DNA of 64,000 nucleotides from Leptodactylus fallax (GCA_947044405.1 CAMRHE010000333.1:930001-994000), one strand, 5' to 3'; positions 23,206 to 34,370 are shown, counted from the stretch's first letter. Numbers and translations: made by a program. Notes: generated by a model not told the origin, from the sequence alone.

Positions 23206-25102
23206 TTAATACTTTGTAGCGCCACCTTTTGCTGCGATTACAGCCGCAAGTCGCTTGGGGTTTGTCTCTATCAGTTTTGCACATCGAGAGACTGAAATTC
23301 TAGCCCATTCTTCCTTGGAAAACAGCTCGAGCTCAGTGAGGTTGGATGGAGACCATTTGTGAACAACAGTTTTCAGCTCTTTCCACAGATTCTCGATTGG
23401 ATTCAGGTCTGGACTTTGACTTGGCCATTCTAACACCTGGATACATTTATTTGTGAACCATTCCATTGTAGATTTTGCTTTATGTTTGGGATCATTGTCT
23501 TGTTGGAAGATAAATCTCCTTCCCAGTTGTGAAAGATCCTCAGTGTGCCAACACCGCTTTGGCTCACACCTGAGTCTTCTTTCATATAAAACTACACTCA
23601 CCGCCAGTGAGTGCTGGGTTCACAAGATAAATACAAGACAAGCTTTCTAAATTTTATATATTTATTAACCCCTAAATGGGTCGGAATTAACATCTAACAC
23701 ATGCAGTTCAGAACATATATGCAGATGTATACAAGCATTAACAGTTACTAGTTACAATGTACAGTACATTAAAATAAAAAGGAGTAAAAGTGAAATAATT
23801 ACTTTACCACGCATCTCCTTGATGTGGCTCTATAATCCAACACTCACACATGCTCTGTCATGTGTGAATAACCAGTGGAGGCTTCTTAGCATGTGGCATC
23901 AATACAACAATCCAGCCTGCATGCTCTTCACAGTGGTCTGTCTGTAATATCCTGTAGTCTGTCTCTAAAACTCCTCATAATGTTCTCTTGTAGTCCTAGC
24001 ACAATCTCCTCCCACAGATCTCTTACCTCATCTTTTATACCCTTTATGCCACCTCCCAGAATGAGGTCACCGGCAATGGCAAGTCTGATTGACTAACGCA
24101 CTCAAGTCCAGATTCTTTGTATTGAGCTGAGACCAAGTGAAAGGATACAATGTTATCAGCCATATCTGATCTACCAGCCCAGACTGATCAATGCATGTTT
24201 CTTTGAACACTCAGGGCTGTGTATGAATTCAATGGAGCCCTGCTGGGATGGATACAAAGCCCTATTGTTCCAGTCCGGCCACTATTGGCAATATACCTAT
24301 GAGTAGGCTGTGCACATTATGAATCAATGGAAGGAATAGGGAGATACGATACCCAGAGATCAAAATACATCTCTGAGTTATAGCCATATTTAAGTGGGAT
24401 CATCACACCAGTCTCAGGTCTTTTGCAGACTCCAACAGGTTTTCTTCCAGAATGGTCCTGTATTTGGCTCCATCCATCTTCCCATCAATTTTAACCATCT
24501 TCCCTGTCCCTGCTGAAGAAAAGCAGGCCCAAACCATGATGCTGCCACCACCATGTTTGACAGTGGGGATGGTGTGGTCAGGGTGATGAGCTGTGTTGCT
24601 TTTACGCCACACATATCGTTTTGCATTGTGGCCAAAAAGTTCGATTTTGGTTTCATCTGACCAGAGCACCTTCTTCCACATGTTTGGTGTGTCTCCCAGG
24701 TGGCTTGTGGCAAACTTTAAGCGAGACTTTTTATGGATATCTTTGAGAAATCTTGCCACTCTTCCATAAAGGCCAGATTTGTGCAGTGTACGACTGATTG
24801 TTGTCCTATGGACAGACTCTCCTACATCAGCTGTAGATCTCTGCAGTTTATCCAGAGTGATCATTAGACCTCTTGGCTGCATCTCTGATCAGTCTTCTCC
24901 TTGTTTGAGATGAAAGTTTAGAGGGACGGCCTGGTCTTGGTAGATTTGCAGTGGTCTGATAATCCTTCCATTTCAATATGATCGCTTGCAAAGTGCTCCT
25001 TGGGATGTTTAAAGTTTGGGAAATCTTTTTGTATCCAAATCCGGCTTTAAACTTCTCCACAACAGTATCACGGACCTGCCTGGTGTGTTCCTTGGTCTTC
25101 AT
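23206..25102 (-). pseudogene. Tc1-like transposase, family B, interrupted
   Basis: ATG at 25102 starts MKTKEHTRQVRDTVVEKF and a helix-turn-helix ending GRPSKLSSQTRRRLIRD. A one-base shift near 24868 moves the frame. The core then gives [11 protein letters not shown] and [11 protein letters not shown] down to SAKDLRL. An LTR inserted there (23528-24407) breaks the gene. After it the frame resumes with GRRFIFQQDNDPKHKAK, SPDLNPIENLW and the C-terminus GGATKY, with the stop at 23206-23208. It is non-functional. Confidence 0.93.
23528..24407 (-). repeat. solo LTR (880 bp) inside Tc1 family B
   Basis: The insert starts TGTGAAAGATCC and ends GGATCATCACA, a TG...CA unit with a short terminal inverted repeat, and is flanked by the 5-bp duplication ccagt (23523-23527 and 24408-24412). 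In minus orientation a TATAAAAG box (24032-24039) is followed ~370 bp later by AATAAA (23661-23666), as in U3-R-U5. No internal retroviral sequence or second LTR is present, so it looks like a solo LTR left by recombination. Confidence 0.85.
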
Positions 25103-25760
25103 GATGCGCTCTGCGCTTTAAACAGAACCCTGAAACTATCACAGAGCGGGTGCATTTATACGGAGACTTGATTACACACAGGTGTATTATATTTATCATC
25201 ATCAGTCATTTAGGACAACATTGGATCATTCAGAGATCCTCACTGAACTTCTGGAGTGAGTTTGCTGCACTGAAAGTAAAGGGGCCGAATAATATTGCAT
25301 GCCCCACTTTTCAGTTTTTTATTTTTTACAAAAGCTTAAAATAACCAATAAATTTCATTCCACTTCACAATTGTGTCCCACTTGTTGTTGATTCTTCACC
25401 AAAAAATTTAATTTTTATATCTTTATGTTTGAAGCCTGAAATGTGGCAAAAGGTTGAAAAGTTCAAGGGGACCGAATACTTTCGCAAGGCACTGTACCTT
25501 TGTGTGTGACCAGGGCCCTGTGCATGGAGGAACTATCTGGCTTTCATAAGTATATCTGTGGTCCTCCTGATGTCTGGTAAGTTCTGCTATTTACTTATCT
25601 GGTACAACATTTGCATCTTGTTCCCTGCTGTGGATCACAAGCTCAAGAGTAATATCAATGACGCTGCAGGCAGAGCTAGTGAGCATCATCCTGGAACAGT
25701 ATGGTGCACCTTACCTGGTAGCAGAACCTACTTAGTATCACTGGGTCAAGCCCTAAGGTG

Positions 25761-26881
25761 TGCGGTGACCAGATGGAAGGTAACGCTGCAGTTGGGATTG
25801 CGGGGTGCAAACAGCGCAGACTTGTCACGGTCTCTGGGCACGAGGGCGCAGCGCTGGTGCTGTCCCACGTTACCACCACTGGTACCGGTGATGAGGGGGC
25901 TGCACAAATGTTGGTGGTGATTGTTCCCCCGGGGCGCTTCCCCTATACTGTGCCGACTGGTGGTGTTTGGGGCGCCCTGATGTTGTCGGTGCAGAGTCAG
26001 ACACAGAAACGGTTGTAAAGTTGAACTTTTACTTCCATGGGTGTGGAGGCACAAATGCTTAAACAGTTTCTTCAATACAAAACAACGGGGTACGCCTGGT
26101 GACACAGCAAAGTCCTGGGGTGCAGGGTAGACTTGATGAAAGGTGTTCCTAGCCCCTTATACTTCAGTGTTACAGCCCTAAGGTGCGTCTGGGCTCCTAT
26201 TTGGCTCATAGGAGGATGCCCACCATGCTACTAGTACATAATATTCCCCACTCACGTTATGTGGTCCTGATAGCTCAGAGTTTCGGGGTGCAATAGTCAG
26301 GGTGGCAGGATATTCCACAGGTCTGGCCTTGGCCCCTGGATCCTGTGATACTGGCTATGGAGCACGTGTTCCAGAATGTTCTCTCCACAGTCTCATGCTG
26401 ACAAGATAATGATGCTTGACTTCCTTCAGGGCGATGGCTAGGCAGACAGGGGACAGGATCTTCTGAATAGCTGGAGTATGTCAGCTCTCCAACCTTCCTG
26501 GGCCTGTCTAGGACTTGAGATTCCTGCACTAAACTCACTGCTTTCTTCACAGGACATCACACTTATCTCCTCACCTCCTCCTCCTAACACTCCACACTTC
26601 TAACTCCTCACACGCAGGACCTTCCTGCAGGGGTGTTACCATGGGGACCCAGTGATCAGTTGACTCCTCCCCTTTTCCCAGGCGATGTCCTCCCATTGGA
26701 CATTTGGTTACTATTCAATCCTATGGGAGGTGTAATGCATGTGTGAGGCTCACTAGGTGGCGCTGTGTTGTGTGAGACTCAGGACCCCCTGCTATGTCAC
26801 ACAGGCTATGAAGCAACAGGAAATAATACAATGCACAGAGATCACCCTCAGCCCAGCCATAGCCAGCTCTGGGATGCCACA
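25761..26881 (-). repeat. 3' LTR of Ty3/Gypsy element 2
   Basis: 1121-bp LTR downstream of pol in element orientation. It differs from its partner at scattered single bases, for example around 25804 (one G fewer) and 26080 (caatacaaaacaac against cagtacacaataac). Confidence 0.95.
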
Positions 26882-27463
26882 TACTCCCCCTCTTTCACTG
26901 AGCCGACCTCGGCGACGGGCTGGGGTGAAGGTGAGAAATGTAACATAACGTTAATAAATACGAATAAAGTGCAAATGTCACTAACAGTTTAGAAAAATAT
27001 AATACTTAGAAACTTGAGGTAAGACCTCCCGGCATAGTCCTGGAATGTCCATGAGAAGTCTGAAGGGTAACGGAGAGATAATTAAACTCAGACTTATGGA
27101 ACCTTTTGGCGGTACCATCAGACAGTCCATATAGAAACAACAGTAGTGCAAATGGGTCCAGAGGCTCTCTGGCACAAATTTTGTGAGTGTCCATTATCAT
27201 GAGAGTCTCTCTGAGAAACAATAAACAGTCCTTTCTGTAAGGAAGAGTAGGCACTCTAGCACGAATGTCCATACCGCAATGGGGTAACAGAACTTCCTTG
27301 GCTCGGTGAGCCAGGCACTATGGCTTGGATTGTTGCATATAAATGTAAATACTATATTACATGGCAAGATATTATATATATACTGTATATACACACAGGA
27401 AAAACATTAATGTAATCAGAGCAGGAATAACATATATACAGAAGCAGAGACAGTTAACCTCTT
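26882..27463 (-). other. 3' untranslated internal region of element 2 with polypurine tract
   Basis: This lies between the pol stop and the 3' LTR. Next to the LTR the minus strand reads AAAGAGGGGGAG (26884-26895), a good polypurine tract, then TA and the LTR start TGTGG. The rest is A/T-rich, including 'tattatatatatactgtata' near 27370, and no envelope-like ORF is present. Confidence 0.75.
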
Positions 27464-30400
27464 TTACCCAAGGACAGCCATGGCATCACTATAGCGTGTT
27501 GGAGGTATGCCTTTTGTGGTACGCTCAGAACGCCTAAGTGGAACGAGATTTGAATCAGGAACAGAGTCACTGAAATCAATTAAATCATCTGTCGAAGGGT
27601 TCTCTTGCACTAGAGCAATTGGTGGATAGCAGCTAAATGGTAGTAGTTTAGGCGCCCACATAAGCTCAGTTAACGTTGGGGGTCTCTCTTTTGCTTCAGA
27701 AGGTGACAAGATCTCTGTACTCGTTGTCTCAGCTGGGGGCACCTCTGTGGGTAGTCCTTCTTTAAGGCAGAGCTTCAGACGGTTTCGGTGTACTACTTGG
27801 GGCTGTCTCCCAGGTTTAGAGATCTCATACACGTCGGATTCAGGATATGGTATGGAGATGACACTGTATGGTTCTTTCTCCCAGAATGGATCCAATTTCC
27901 CATTCCGATGGTTATTCCTTAACCATACACGGTCGCCAACTTTCAGGGGCGCTGCATGGGCGTGACGGTTGTAATCCTCCTGTTGTCTCCTACGAACCTC
28001 ATCCATGCGCGTTTCAACTATCTCTTTAGCTTCCTCCATACGTCGGCGGTGTTCAACAACCCAGTCTGTTATGGGTAGTGGATTGATGATGTCAGGGACC
28101 TTCACACCAAGGGTTAAGTCTGAAGGAAGTTGACCTTGTCTTCCAAACATTAGATAAAATGGTGCGTATCCCGTAGATGTTTGGGGTGTGTTGTTGTAAA
28201 TATAGGCCAAGTCCTTGATACGCTCAGGCCACTCAACACCAGGTGTAACTGCGGCTGTTCTTAGCATGCCGATGATCACTTGATTTGCCTTCTCGCACAT
28301 ACCATTCCCTTGAGGGTGATACGCTGTGGTTCGCAATTTCTTGCAGTCTTGGAACTGACACAACTCACGGAACAATTGGGATTCAAACGCCGATCCATGG
28401 TCGGTGAGGATATGCTCAGGACAACCGTAATGGCGGACAAACTCTGCGTAGAAGGTCTCAGCCGTAGTTCTTGCTGTAAGATCTCTGACAGGCACGATGA
28501 CAAGGAACTTGGAGTAATGATCCACCATTGTCAGAGCGTAGCTGTAGCCGGAACGTGTGGGACCCAACTTCACATGGTCCAGAGCAACAATTTCACACGG
28601 CTTTTGAGTCTTAATTGGATGTAGAGGGGCCTTCTGATCTCTTCGACCTTCCTTGGTGATACTACAGGCGGGACACTCTCGGCACCAACTCTCAATGTCA
28701 CTCCTCATCCCAACCCAATAGAAGCGACGACGGATGGTAGCTTCGGTCTTTTGTACCCCGAAGTGACCGGATCTGTCATGATACGCCTCAAGTATCATCT
28801 GTGCGTCTCTTCTTGGTACGAGGATCTGATGAAGCCTTTCACCTGTGACAGGATCAAGAGTGTTTCTAAGTAGAAGACCTCGTTGGACAAACAGGCGCTT
28901 CCTCTGTCGCCAAAGGCGTTTTAATTCCACGTCATGAAGACCTCTCTTTACACGGGTTGGTATTCTTCCTGTAAGCAGGAAATCTGACAATTCTCCTAAA
29001 ACTCTGCTCTCTTCTTGGAACGTTTTCCACAGAGATGGCTCCTGGAGGGATTCGGCAGCTGTTTTCGCCAGAGATTCTCCTTCTACAGGGACACCAATAG
29101 CAACCTGTTGGGCAAACTTGTTGTAGAATGGTGGCATCTCCACCTCTTCCCAGATGTCTTCTCGGGGTGGTTCTTCTCCCACAGGCAACCTTGAGAGTGC
29201 ATCAGCGTTAGCGTTGGACTTGCCACTGCGATACTTGACAGAGAACTTGTAATTCGCGAGTCTTGAGGCCCACCGTTGTTCAAGGGCTCCCAGTCGAGCA
29301 GTGTCCAGATGCGCCAACAGATTGTTATCTGTGTACACGGTAAAGGGTGTGGCAGCCAGGTAGTCTTTAAACTTCTCTGTCACGGCCCAGACAAGCGCCA
29401 GAAGTTCGAGTTTGAAAGAACTATAGTTCTGGTCGTTCTTCTCCGCGCCTCTCAGACTCCTGCTGGCGTAGGCGATGACTCGCTCTTTGTTGTCCTGAAC
29501 CTGGGACAACACTGCACCCAAACCTTGGTGACTTGCATCTGTGTACAAGCGGAATGGCTGACTGTAGTCGGGATAGGCTAGAATTGGTGGTTGCGTCAGA
29601 AGTGCTTTAAGCGCTTGAAAGGCTTCCTCTTGACGCGCTGTCCAGTCTACCGGAAGCTTTCGGTTGTAGTTTTCTCTGGGACAACCGCGCAACAACTCGT
29701 TCAGAGGCTCGGCTACTTGGGCGAAGTGTGGTATGAAACGCCGGTAGTAACCTGCGAATCCAAGGAAGCTTCGGACTTCTTTGACGGTAGTTGGTCTTCG
29801 CCAGTTCTGGACTGCAGTGATCTTTTCAGGATCAGGTTGGACGCCTTGTGCGCTCACGACATGCCCAAGGTAGTGAACTTGGGGTTTCAACAGGTAGCAC
29901 TTGGAGGGCTTCAACTTTAGGCCGTGCTGTATAAGTACCTTGAATACCTCGGACAGGTGACGAAGGTGTTCTTGGTATGTCCGGGAGAATACAATAACAT
30001 CGTCCAGGTACAGTAGCACACTCTGGAAATTCTCATGGCCGAGGCACCTCTCCATAAGCCGTTGGAATGTGGCTGGGGCATTACATAGCCCAAATGGCAT
30101 ACTATTAAATTCAAAGAGTCCCATCGGGGTCGTAAACGCAGTCTTTTCACGATCTTCAGGCGCCATAGGGACTTGCCAGTATCCACTGGTTAAGTCCAGG
30201 GTCGAGAAACAGGTAGCTGATCCCAAAGCCGTTAGAGATTCCTCAATTCGCGGCAATGGGTATGCGTCTTTGTGCGTGACGTTGTTGAGTTTACGATAGT
30301 CCACACAAAATCGTAGGGTTCCGTCTTTCTTCTTGACAAGGACTAGCGGGGCTGCCCAGGGGCTGTTACTCTCCCGGATGACATCAGCATCTCGCATCTC

Positions 30401-31522
30401 TTGGATCAACTTTTTCACCGGTTGGTACATCGCTGGTGGTATTGGACGGTGACGCTCCTTGATTGGATGGTGGTCGCCAGTCAGAATGCGATGTTGTATG
30501 GTCGTGGTCTTACCAAAGTCCAATGGGTGTTTGCTGAATGCCTGTTGGTAACGCTTGGCCACATTGCGAACCCCATTGATGTGCTCTATAGGGGTATTGG
30601 CGTCTCCCACGTTCAATTCATCCCACCAGGACTTCGTGGCTCCATTCTGAATGTTCTCAGCAGCTTGGGTGGAATGCTGTGTGGCGGTAGAATCACCAGA
30701 GAGAATGTCTTCTGGTGCTAACCGGTGTAGCAGGGCCACAGAGTGGAACTTGTGGAGGTTCACGGGAGCATCGCCCAAGTTGACTAAGCGGACAGGAACA
30801 CGTCCATTGGAAACTGTGACAAGGCTGCGGGCAGCCATGACAAGTGGTTGGCCATCTATCTGTATGGGTTGTAGCAAGGCCTCGTAGTCCTGATTTTCTA
30901 TGCCCGGACGGGCACGGCACCACACCATAGTTTCTGTTCCAGGCTGTAGGGTTACTGGACGGGTATCTTGGATCCGGACTCGACCAATTTCACCTTGTTT
31001 GTTGGCGAACTTGTGCTGGGCATTGAGTACACGAATGGCCCGCTGAATGTTCTGCTGGTCACTGGGAGAAGCTGTAAGGAGAGAGGCATGCAAGGCATCC
31101 AACACTTCTGCAAAGCAATGGCGTAAAACATTCATGCCTAATATTACAACTGCAAACCTATCATCCTCTACATCAGTGACAATTACACCCTGTCTAGGCA
31201 GTTTCAAGTCCCCAATCTGGATAGTGGGTTCCCAATAACCCTGCTGTGGTATGGGCTGTCCATTGCTGGCACACAGATTTATCCATGTGTCAGGTGTTCT
31301 ATTCAACACACCTAAGTCCCAATGTTCAAGGAACACCTGCTTGCGTAGGGTTGTTACCTGAGATCCAGTGTCCACCAACGCTGTCAGAGGGACGCCGTTC
31401 ACCCGGATTGTGATGTGTGGGCAGGCTGAGACGAAGCGTGACAATGGCACTGAAGATTCACCTGGGCCCTTCTTCTTTCCTCCCGAGGGGCGGCCCGCTG
31501 CCTCAGGGGTGGCCCGTTTAAC
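27464..31522 (-). CDS. Pol polyprotein of Ty3/Gypsy element 2 (~1350 aa, made by -1 frameshift)
   Basis: The frame is open from 31531 but has no ATG there (GTG), and it overlaps the end of gag, so a Gag-Pol fusion by -1 frameshifting at 31516-31522 is expected. Order, counted from the frame start: protease LVDTGSQ (~52), reverse transcriptase with CVDYRKLN and YLDD (~508), RNase H YTDAS (~663), integrase HHCC finger (H918, H924, C950, C953), catalytic D985, D1044, E1080, then a GPY/F-type module near 1250. It copies element RNA and integrates the DNA. No stops interrupt it and all catalytic motifs are present, so it may be active. No envelope or chromodomain was recognised. Confidence 0.95.
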   Translation of the reverse strand, partial: VKRATPEAAGRPSGGKKKGPGESSVPLSRFVSACPHITIRVNGVPLTALVDTGSQVTTLRKQVFLEHWDLGVLNRTPDTWINLCASNGQPIPQQGYWEPTIQIGDLKLPRQGVIVTDVEDDRFAVVILGMNVLRHCFAEVLDALHASLLTASPSDQQNIQRAIRVLNAQHKFANKQGEIGRVRIQDTRPVTLQPGTETMVWCRARPGIENQDYEALLQPIQIDGQPLVMAARSLVTVSNGRVPVRLVNLGDAPVNLHKFHSVALLHRLAPEDILSGDSTATQHSTQAAENIQNGATKSWWDELNVGDANTPIEHINGVRNVAKRYQQAFSKHPLDFGKTTTIQHRILTGDHHPIKERHRPIPPAMYQPVKKLIQEMRDADVIRESNSPWAAPLVLVKKKDGTLRFCVDYRKLNNVTHKDAYPLPRIEESLTALGSATCFSTLDLTSGYWQVPMAPEDREKTAFTTPMGLFEFNSMPFGLCNAPATFQRLMERCLGHENFQSVLLYLDDVIVFSRTYQEHLRHLSEVFKVLIQHGLKLKPSKCYLLKPQVHYLGHVVSAQGVQPDPEKITAVQNWRRPTTVKEVRSFLGFAGYYRRFIPHFAQVAEPLNELLRGCPRENYNRKLPVDWTARQEEAFQALKALLTQPPILAYPDYSQPFRLYTDASHQGLGAVLSQVQDNKERVIAYASRSLRGAEKNDQNYSSFKLELLALVWAVTEKFKDYLAATPFTVYTDNNLLAHLDTARLGALEQRWASRLANYKFSVKYRSGKSNANADALSRLPVGEEPPREDIWEEVEMPPFYNKFAQQVAIGVPVEGESLAKTAAESLQEPSLWKTFQEESRVLGELSDFLLTGRIPTRVKRGLHDVELKRLWRQRKRLFVQRGLLLRNTLDPVTGERLHQILVPRRDAQMILEAYHDRSGHFGVQKTEATIRRRFYWVGMRSDIESWCRECPACSITKEGRRDQKAPLHPIKTQKPCEIVALDHVKLGPTRSGYSYALTMVDHYSKFLVIVPVRDLTARTTAETFYAEFVRHYGCPEHILTDHGSAFESQLFRELCQFQDCKKLRTTAYHPQGNGMCEKANQVIIGMLRTAAVTPGVEWPERIKDLAYIYNNTPQTSTGYAPFYLMFGRQGQLPSDLTLGVKVPDIINPLPITDWVVEHRRRMEEAKEIVETRMDEVRRRQQEDYNRHAHAAPLKVGDRVWLRNNHRNGKLDPFWEKEPYSVISIPYPESDVYEISKPGRQPQVVHRNRLKLCLKEGLPTEVPPAETTSTEILSPSEAKERPPTLTELMWAPKLLPFSCYPPIALVQENPSTDDLIDFSDSVPDSNLVPLRRSERTTKGIPPTRYSDAMAVLG

Positions 31523-32487
31523 TGAAAACACTGAGGCCTGGTGTGTCCATATCTATGGCAATAGGTACAGTATGGCCTCTCACTCTGCGGAGGTTTCACT
31601 GAAGATGGACGTCTGGGTGGCGACTCAGGTGAGATGTTGAGACTTCGCAAAGGATCACTGGACGATGAAGACGGCTGGGTCAGACGATCTAGACGGACGG
31701 TGATCTGTTCCATGGCACGGGTCAGATGATCCACTCGGGCCAGAAGGTCATCTCTGGAGTCTGCTGGTGTAGTCTGCGCAGTTTGGGCAGCAGGTGAGGT
31801 ACCCAGAGGTAGTGACAGGACAACTGGAGCGATGCTTGTTGAGGGTCCAGGTGAGGGAGCACAGATGACTGGGCTCGGCTGGGGCTGCTCCTGTCCCAAG
31901 ACCTGGATGGCAAGGGCCTTGAAGTCAGCAAACGTGATGCTGGGATGTTGTGCAGCAAGCATTCGCAACTGACTCTGGAGCAATGTGGTACCCGCCCCTT
32001 CTATGAAGCGGTCAAGCAAGATTTTATCAGAGTCCACATTTTCACGTGGATCCACTTGCACCACAGCTCTGAATGCCTCTTGGAGGGATAAAGCATAGTC
32101 CCGCAGGGTCTCACCAGGTAGTTGTCGTCTGGAAAAGAAGCGCATCTTTACCTCGGAGACAGATCGCACGTCAAAGTTCACCTGGAGTTTGTCCAGAATT
32201 TGCCCAGGGGTTCTTTTGTCAGAGGCAGGCCAGGATTTGACCTCCCTAGCTGCAGCACCCTCAAGCTGGCCCAGCAGGATCTGTATCTGCTGTTCTGTAT
32301 TCAGAGGATAGAACTGGAAGAGAGACAGCATCTTCTCACGAAAGTCCCTGAGGGTATGCGCCTCCCCTTTGTAGCACGGCAGCCATGGTGCGCCAGGGTA
32401 AAATGGCATGGAGAATGGTAGGCTGCTCGCCATGGGCACTGCTGGATCACTAGAAACAGATGGCACAATGTCACTTTGCTCAGTCAT
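31399..32487 (-). CDS. Gag protein of Ty3/Gypsy element 2 (362 aa)
   Basis: ATG at 32487 starts MTEQSDIVPSVSS. A retrotransposon Gag core (YKGEAHTLRDFREKML... to ...FADFKALAIQVLGQEQ, residues ~35-200) is followed by a Pro/Ser-rich linker with a short heptad-like helix (LLARVDHLTRAMEQITVRLD) and one CCHC zinc knuckle CTYCHRYGHTRPQC (~315). It should form the particle and bind element RNA. The knuckle sits just before the slippery site, so frameshifting adds Pol directly after the RNA-binding domain. The ~770-bp leader between primer-binding site and ATG has no convincing ORF. Confidence 0.92.
   Translation of the reverse strand: MTEQSDIVPSVSSDPAVPMASSLPFSMPFYPGAPWLPCYKGEAHTLRDFREKMLSLFQFYPLNTEQQIQILLGQLEGAAAREVKSWPASDKRTPGQILDKLQVNFDVRSVSEVKMRFFSRRQLPGETLRDYALSLQEAFRAVVQVDPRENVDSDKILLDRFIEGAGTTLLQSQLRMLAAQHPSITFADFKALAIQVLGQEQPQPSPVICAPSPGPSTSIAPVVLSLPLGTSPAAQTAQTTPADSRDDLLARVDHLTRAMEQITVRLDRLTQPSSSSSDPLRSLNISPESPPRRPSSVKPPQSERPYCTYCHRYGHTRPQCFQLNGPPLRQRAAPREERRRAQVNLQCHCHASSQPAHTSQSG
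31482..31522 (-). promoter_or_regulatory. -1 ribosomal frameshift signal between gag and pol of element 2
   Basis: On the minus strand GTTAAAC (31516-31522) is phased G TTA AAC in gag and GTT AAA in pol, exactly the -1 shift needed. After an 8-base spacer, CCTGAGG (31501-31507) can pair with CCTCGGG (31482-31488) across a 12-base loop, counting one G-U pair. The same heptamer is known as a frameshift site in nidoviruses. Function is inferred. Confidence 0.75.
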
Positions 32488-33218
32488 GTTGTTTGCAGGT
32501 ATGACTGAAATTAGGTCGCCGTCTCTTTAAGAAACTCAATTGCTTGCTGGCAGGGAATGGAGACTACAACTTGGAATGCTGTCCCTTTGAGAATGCTGTA
32601 GCTATTAACAGAGTCACTGTGATGCAGGCTGACGGTGTGCTCCCCCTCTTTAATGGTGGCACTCCCCACGGACACGGAAAACACTCGCTGGGGCCGTGGG
32701 AGGACTGAAGACAAGGACAGGGAGGCACAGTACTCACTGACAGCAACTGCAGCGTGGACCAGAGATCAGCGGTGCACAGCAGGGACGGTGATGCGGCACC
32801 GGAGAGTCAGAAATGGCGCCGGCACGTTCGCCTTTCACTTTCTTGTATGGGTGCGCTGGAGCATTGCGCTCAGCATTCTGGGCTCTCCTAAGATGGCGGC
32901 AGATGGGTCTCCTGGCCTCATGGGCAGTGCCAAAAATCTCCCGCACTTTTGCAAGGTACAGTTAACCCTTTGTGGGCGTTCTTACACAGCGATGTGGCGC
33001 AGCAAACAAGTCCTGGGCGTTTTAACTCTTCCAGGGCTGTAACACACTGAGAGGACAGTCTTTAGGGCTTACTTCAGGGGTATAGGGCTCCCCCTCTTTG
33101 TGGCAAGCACTCTCAGGGAATAAACTTGATCTTAGCAAAGTCCACAATAAAGACCGATGCTCTGGAGACAATTTGGCGCACTTTTCGTGGCTACTTTCTC
33201 AAAATGGCACACACCCGT
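32488..33218 (-). other. leader of element 2 between primer-binding site and gag
   Basis: About 730 bp with no plausible gene. It presumably holds packaging signals, which cannot be located by eye. Confidence 0.6.
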
Positions 33219-33236
33219 ATCCTGTTCGTGACGCCA
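33219..33236 (-). promoter_or_regulatory. putative primer-binding site of element 2
   Basis: On the minus strand, 8 bases downstream of the 5' LTR, the sequence reads TGGCGTCACGAACAGGAT. It starts with TGG, and the GAACAGG core recalls a lysine-tRNA type site without matching it exactly. The spacing is longer than usual. Confidence 0.7.
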
Positions 33237-33244
33237 GTTTTTCT

Positions 33245-34366
33245 TGCGGTGACCAGATGGAAGGTAACGCTGCAGTTGGGATTGCGGGGGTGCAAACAGC
33301 GCAGACTTGTCACGGTCTCTGGGCACGAGGGCGCAGCGCTGGTGCTGTCCCACGTTACCACCACTGGTACCGGTGATGAGGGGGCTGCACAAATGTTGGT
33401 GGTGATTGTTCCCCCGGGGCGCTTCCCCTATACTGTGCCGACTGGTGGTGTTTGGGGCGCCCTGATGTTGTCGGTGCAGAGTCAGACACAGAAACGGTTG
33501 TAAAGTTGAACTTTTACTTCCATGGGTGTGGAGGCACAAATGCTTAAACAGTTTCTTCAGTACACAATAACGGGGTACGCCTGGTGACACAGCAAAGTCC
33601 TGGGGTGCAGGGTAGACTTGATGAAAGGTGTTCCTAGCCCCTTATACTTCAGTGTTACAGCCCTAAGGTGCGTCTGGGCACCTATTTGGCTCATAGGAGG
33701 ATGCCCACCATGATACTAGTACATAATATTCCCCACTCACGTTATGTGGTCCTGATAGCTCAGAATTTCGGGGTGCAATAGTCAGGGTTGCAGGATATTC
33801 CACAGGTCTGGCCTTGGCCCCTGGATCCTGTGATACTTGCTATGGAGCACGTGTTCCAGAATGTTCTCTCCACAGTCTCATGCTGACAAGATGATGATGC
33901 TTGACTTCCTTCAGGGCGATGGCTAGGCAGACAGGGGACAGGATCTTCTGAATAGCTGGAGTATGTCAGCTCTCCAACCTTCCTGGGCCTGTCTAGGACT
34001 TGAGATTCCTGCACTAAACTCACTGCTTTCTTCACAGGACATCACACTTATCTCCTCACCTCCTCCTCCTAACACTCCACACTTCTAACTCCTCACACGC
34101 AGGTCCTTCCTGCAGGGGTGTTACCATGGGGACCCAGTGATCAGTTGACTCCTCCCCTTTTCCCAGGCGATGTCCTCCCATTGGACATTTGGTTACTATT
34201 CAATCCTATGGGAGGTGTAATGCATGTGTGAGGCTCACTAGGTGGCGCTGTGTTGTGTGAGACTCAGGACCCCCTGCTATGTCACACAGGCTATGAAGCA
34301 ACAGGAAATAATACAATGCACAGAGATCACCCTCAGCCCAGCCATAGCCAGCTCTGGGATGCCACA
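33245..34366 (-). repeat. 5' LTR of Ty3/Gypsy element 2
   Basis: 1122-bp LTR upstream of gag. It is followed on the plus strand by ggtg, matching the bases before 25761. It should carry the promoter and polyadenylation signals, which I did not map. Confidence 0.94.
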
Positions 34367-34370
34367 GGTG

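Larger units (their letters stand above)
22986..25494 (-). mobile_element. Tc1-like transposon, family B, split by a solo LTR
   Basis: It begins cagtgccttgcgaaagtatt and ends with the complement ...tttcgcaaggcactg, with TA on both sides (22984-22985 and 25495-25496). Its ends and transposase differ from those of families A and C. Removing the 880-bp insert at 23528-24407 leaves a ~1.63-kb element, normal for Tc1. Confidence 0.94.
25761..34366 (-). mobile_element. complete Ty3/Gypsy LTR retrotransposon, element 2 (8.6 kb)
   Basis: LTRs at 25761-26881 and 33245-34366 flank gag and pol on the minus strand. The LTRs are tgcggtgacc...gatgccaca, and the flanking 4 bp ggtg occurs at 25757-25760 and 34367-34370. 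I noted about a dozen substitutions and one indel between the LTRs over ~1.12 kb, so it is older than element 1 but still young. Gag and Pol frames are both open and overlap, with a -1 frameshift site. Element 2 shares domain order but not sequence detail with element 1 and belongs to another lineage. Confidence 0.96.
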
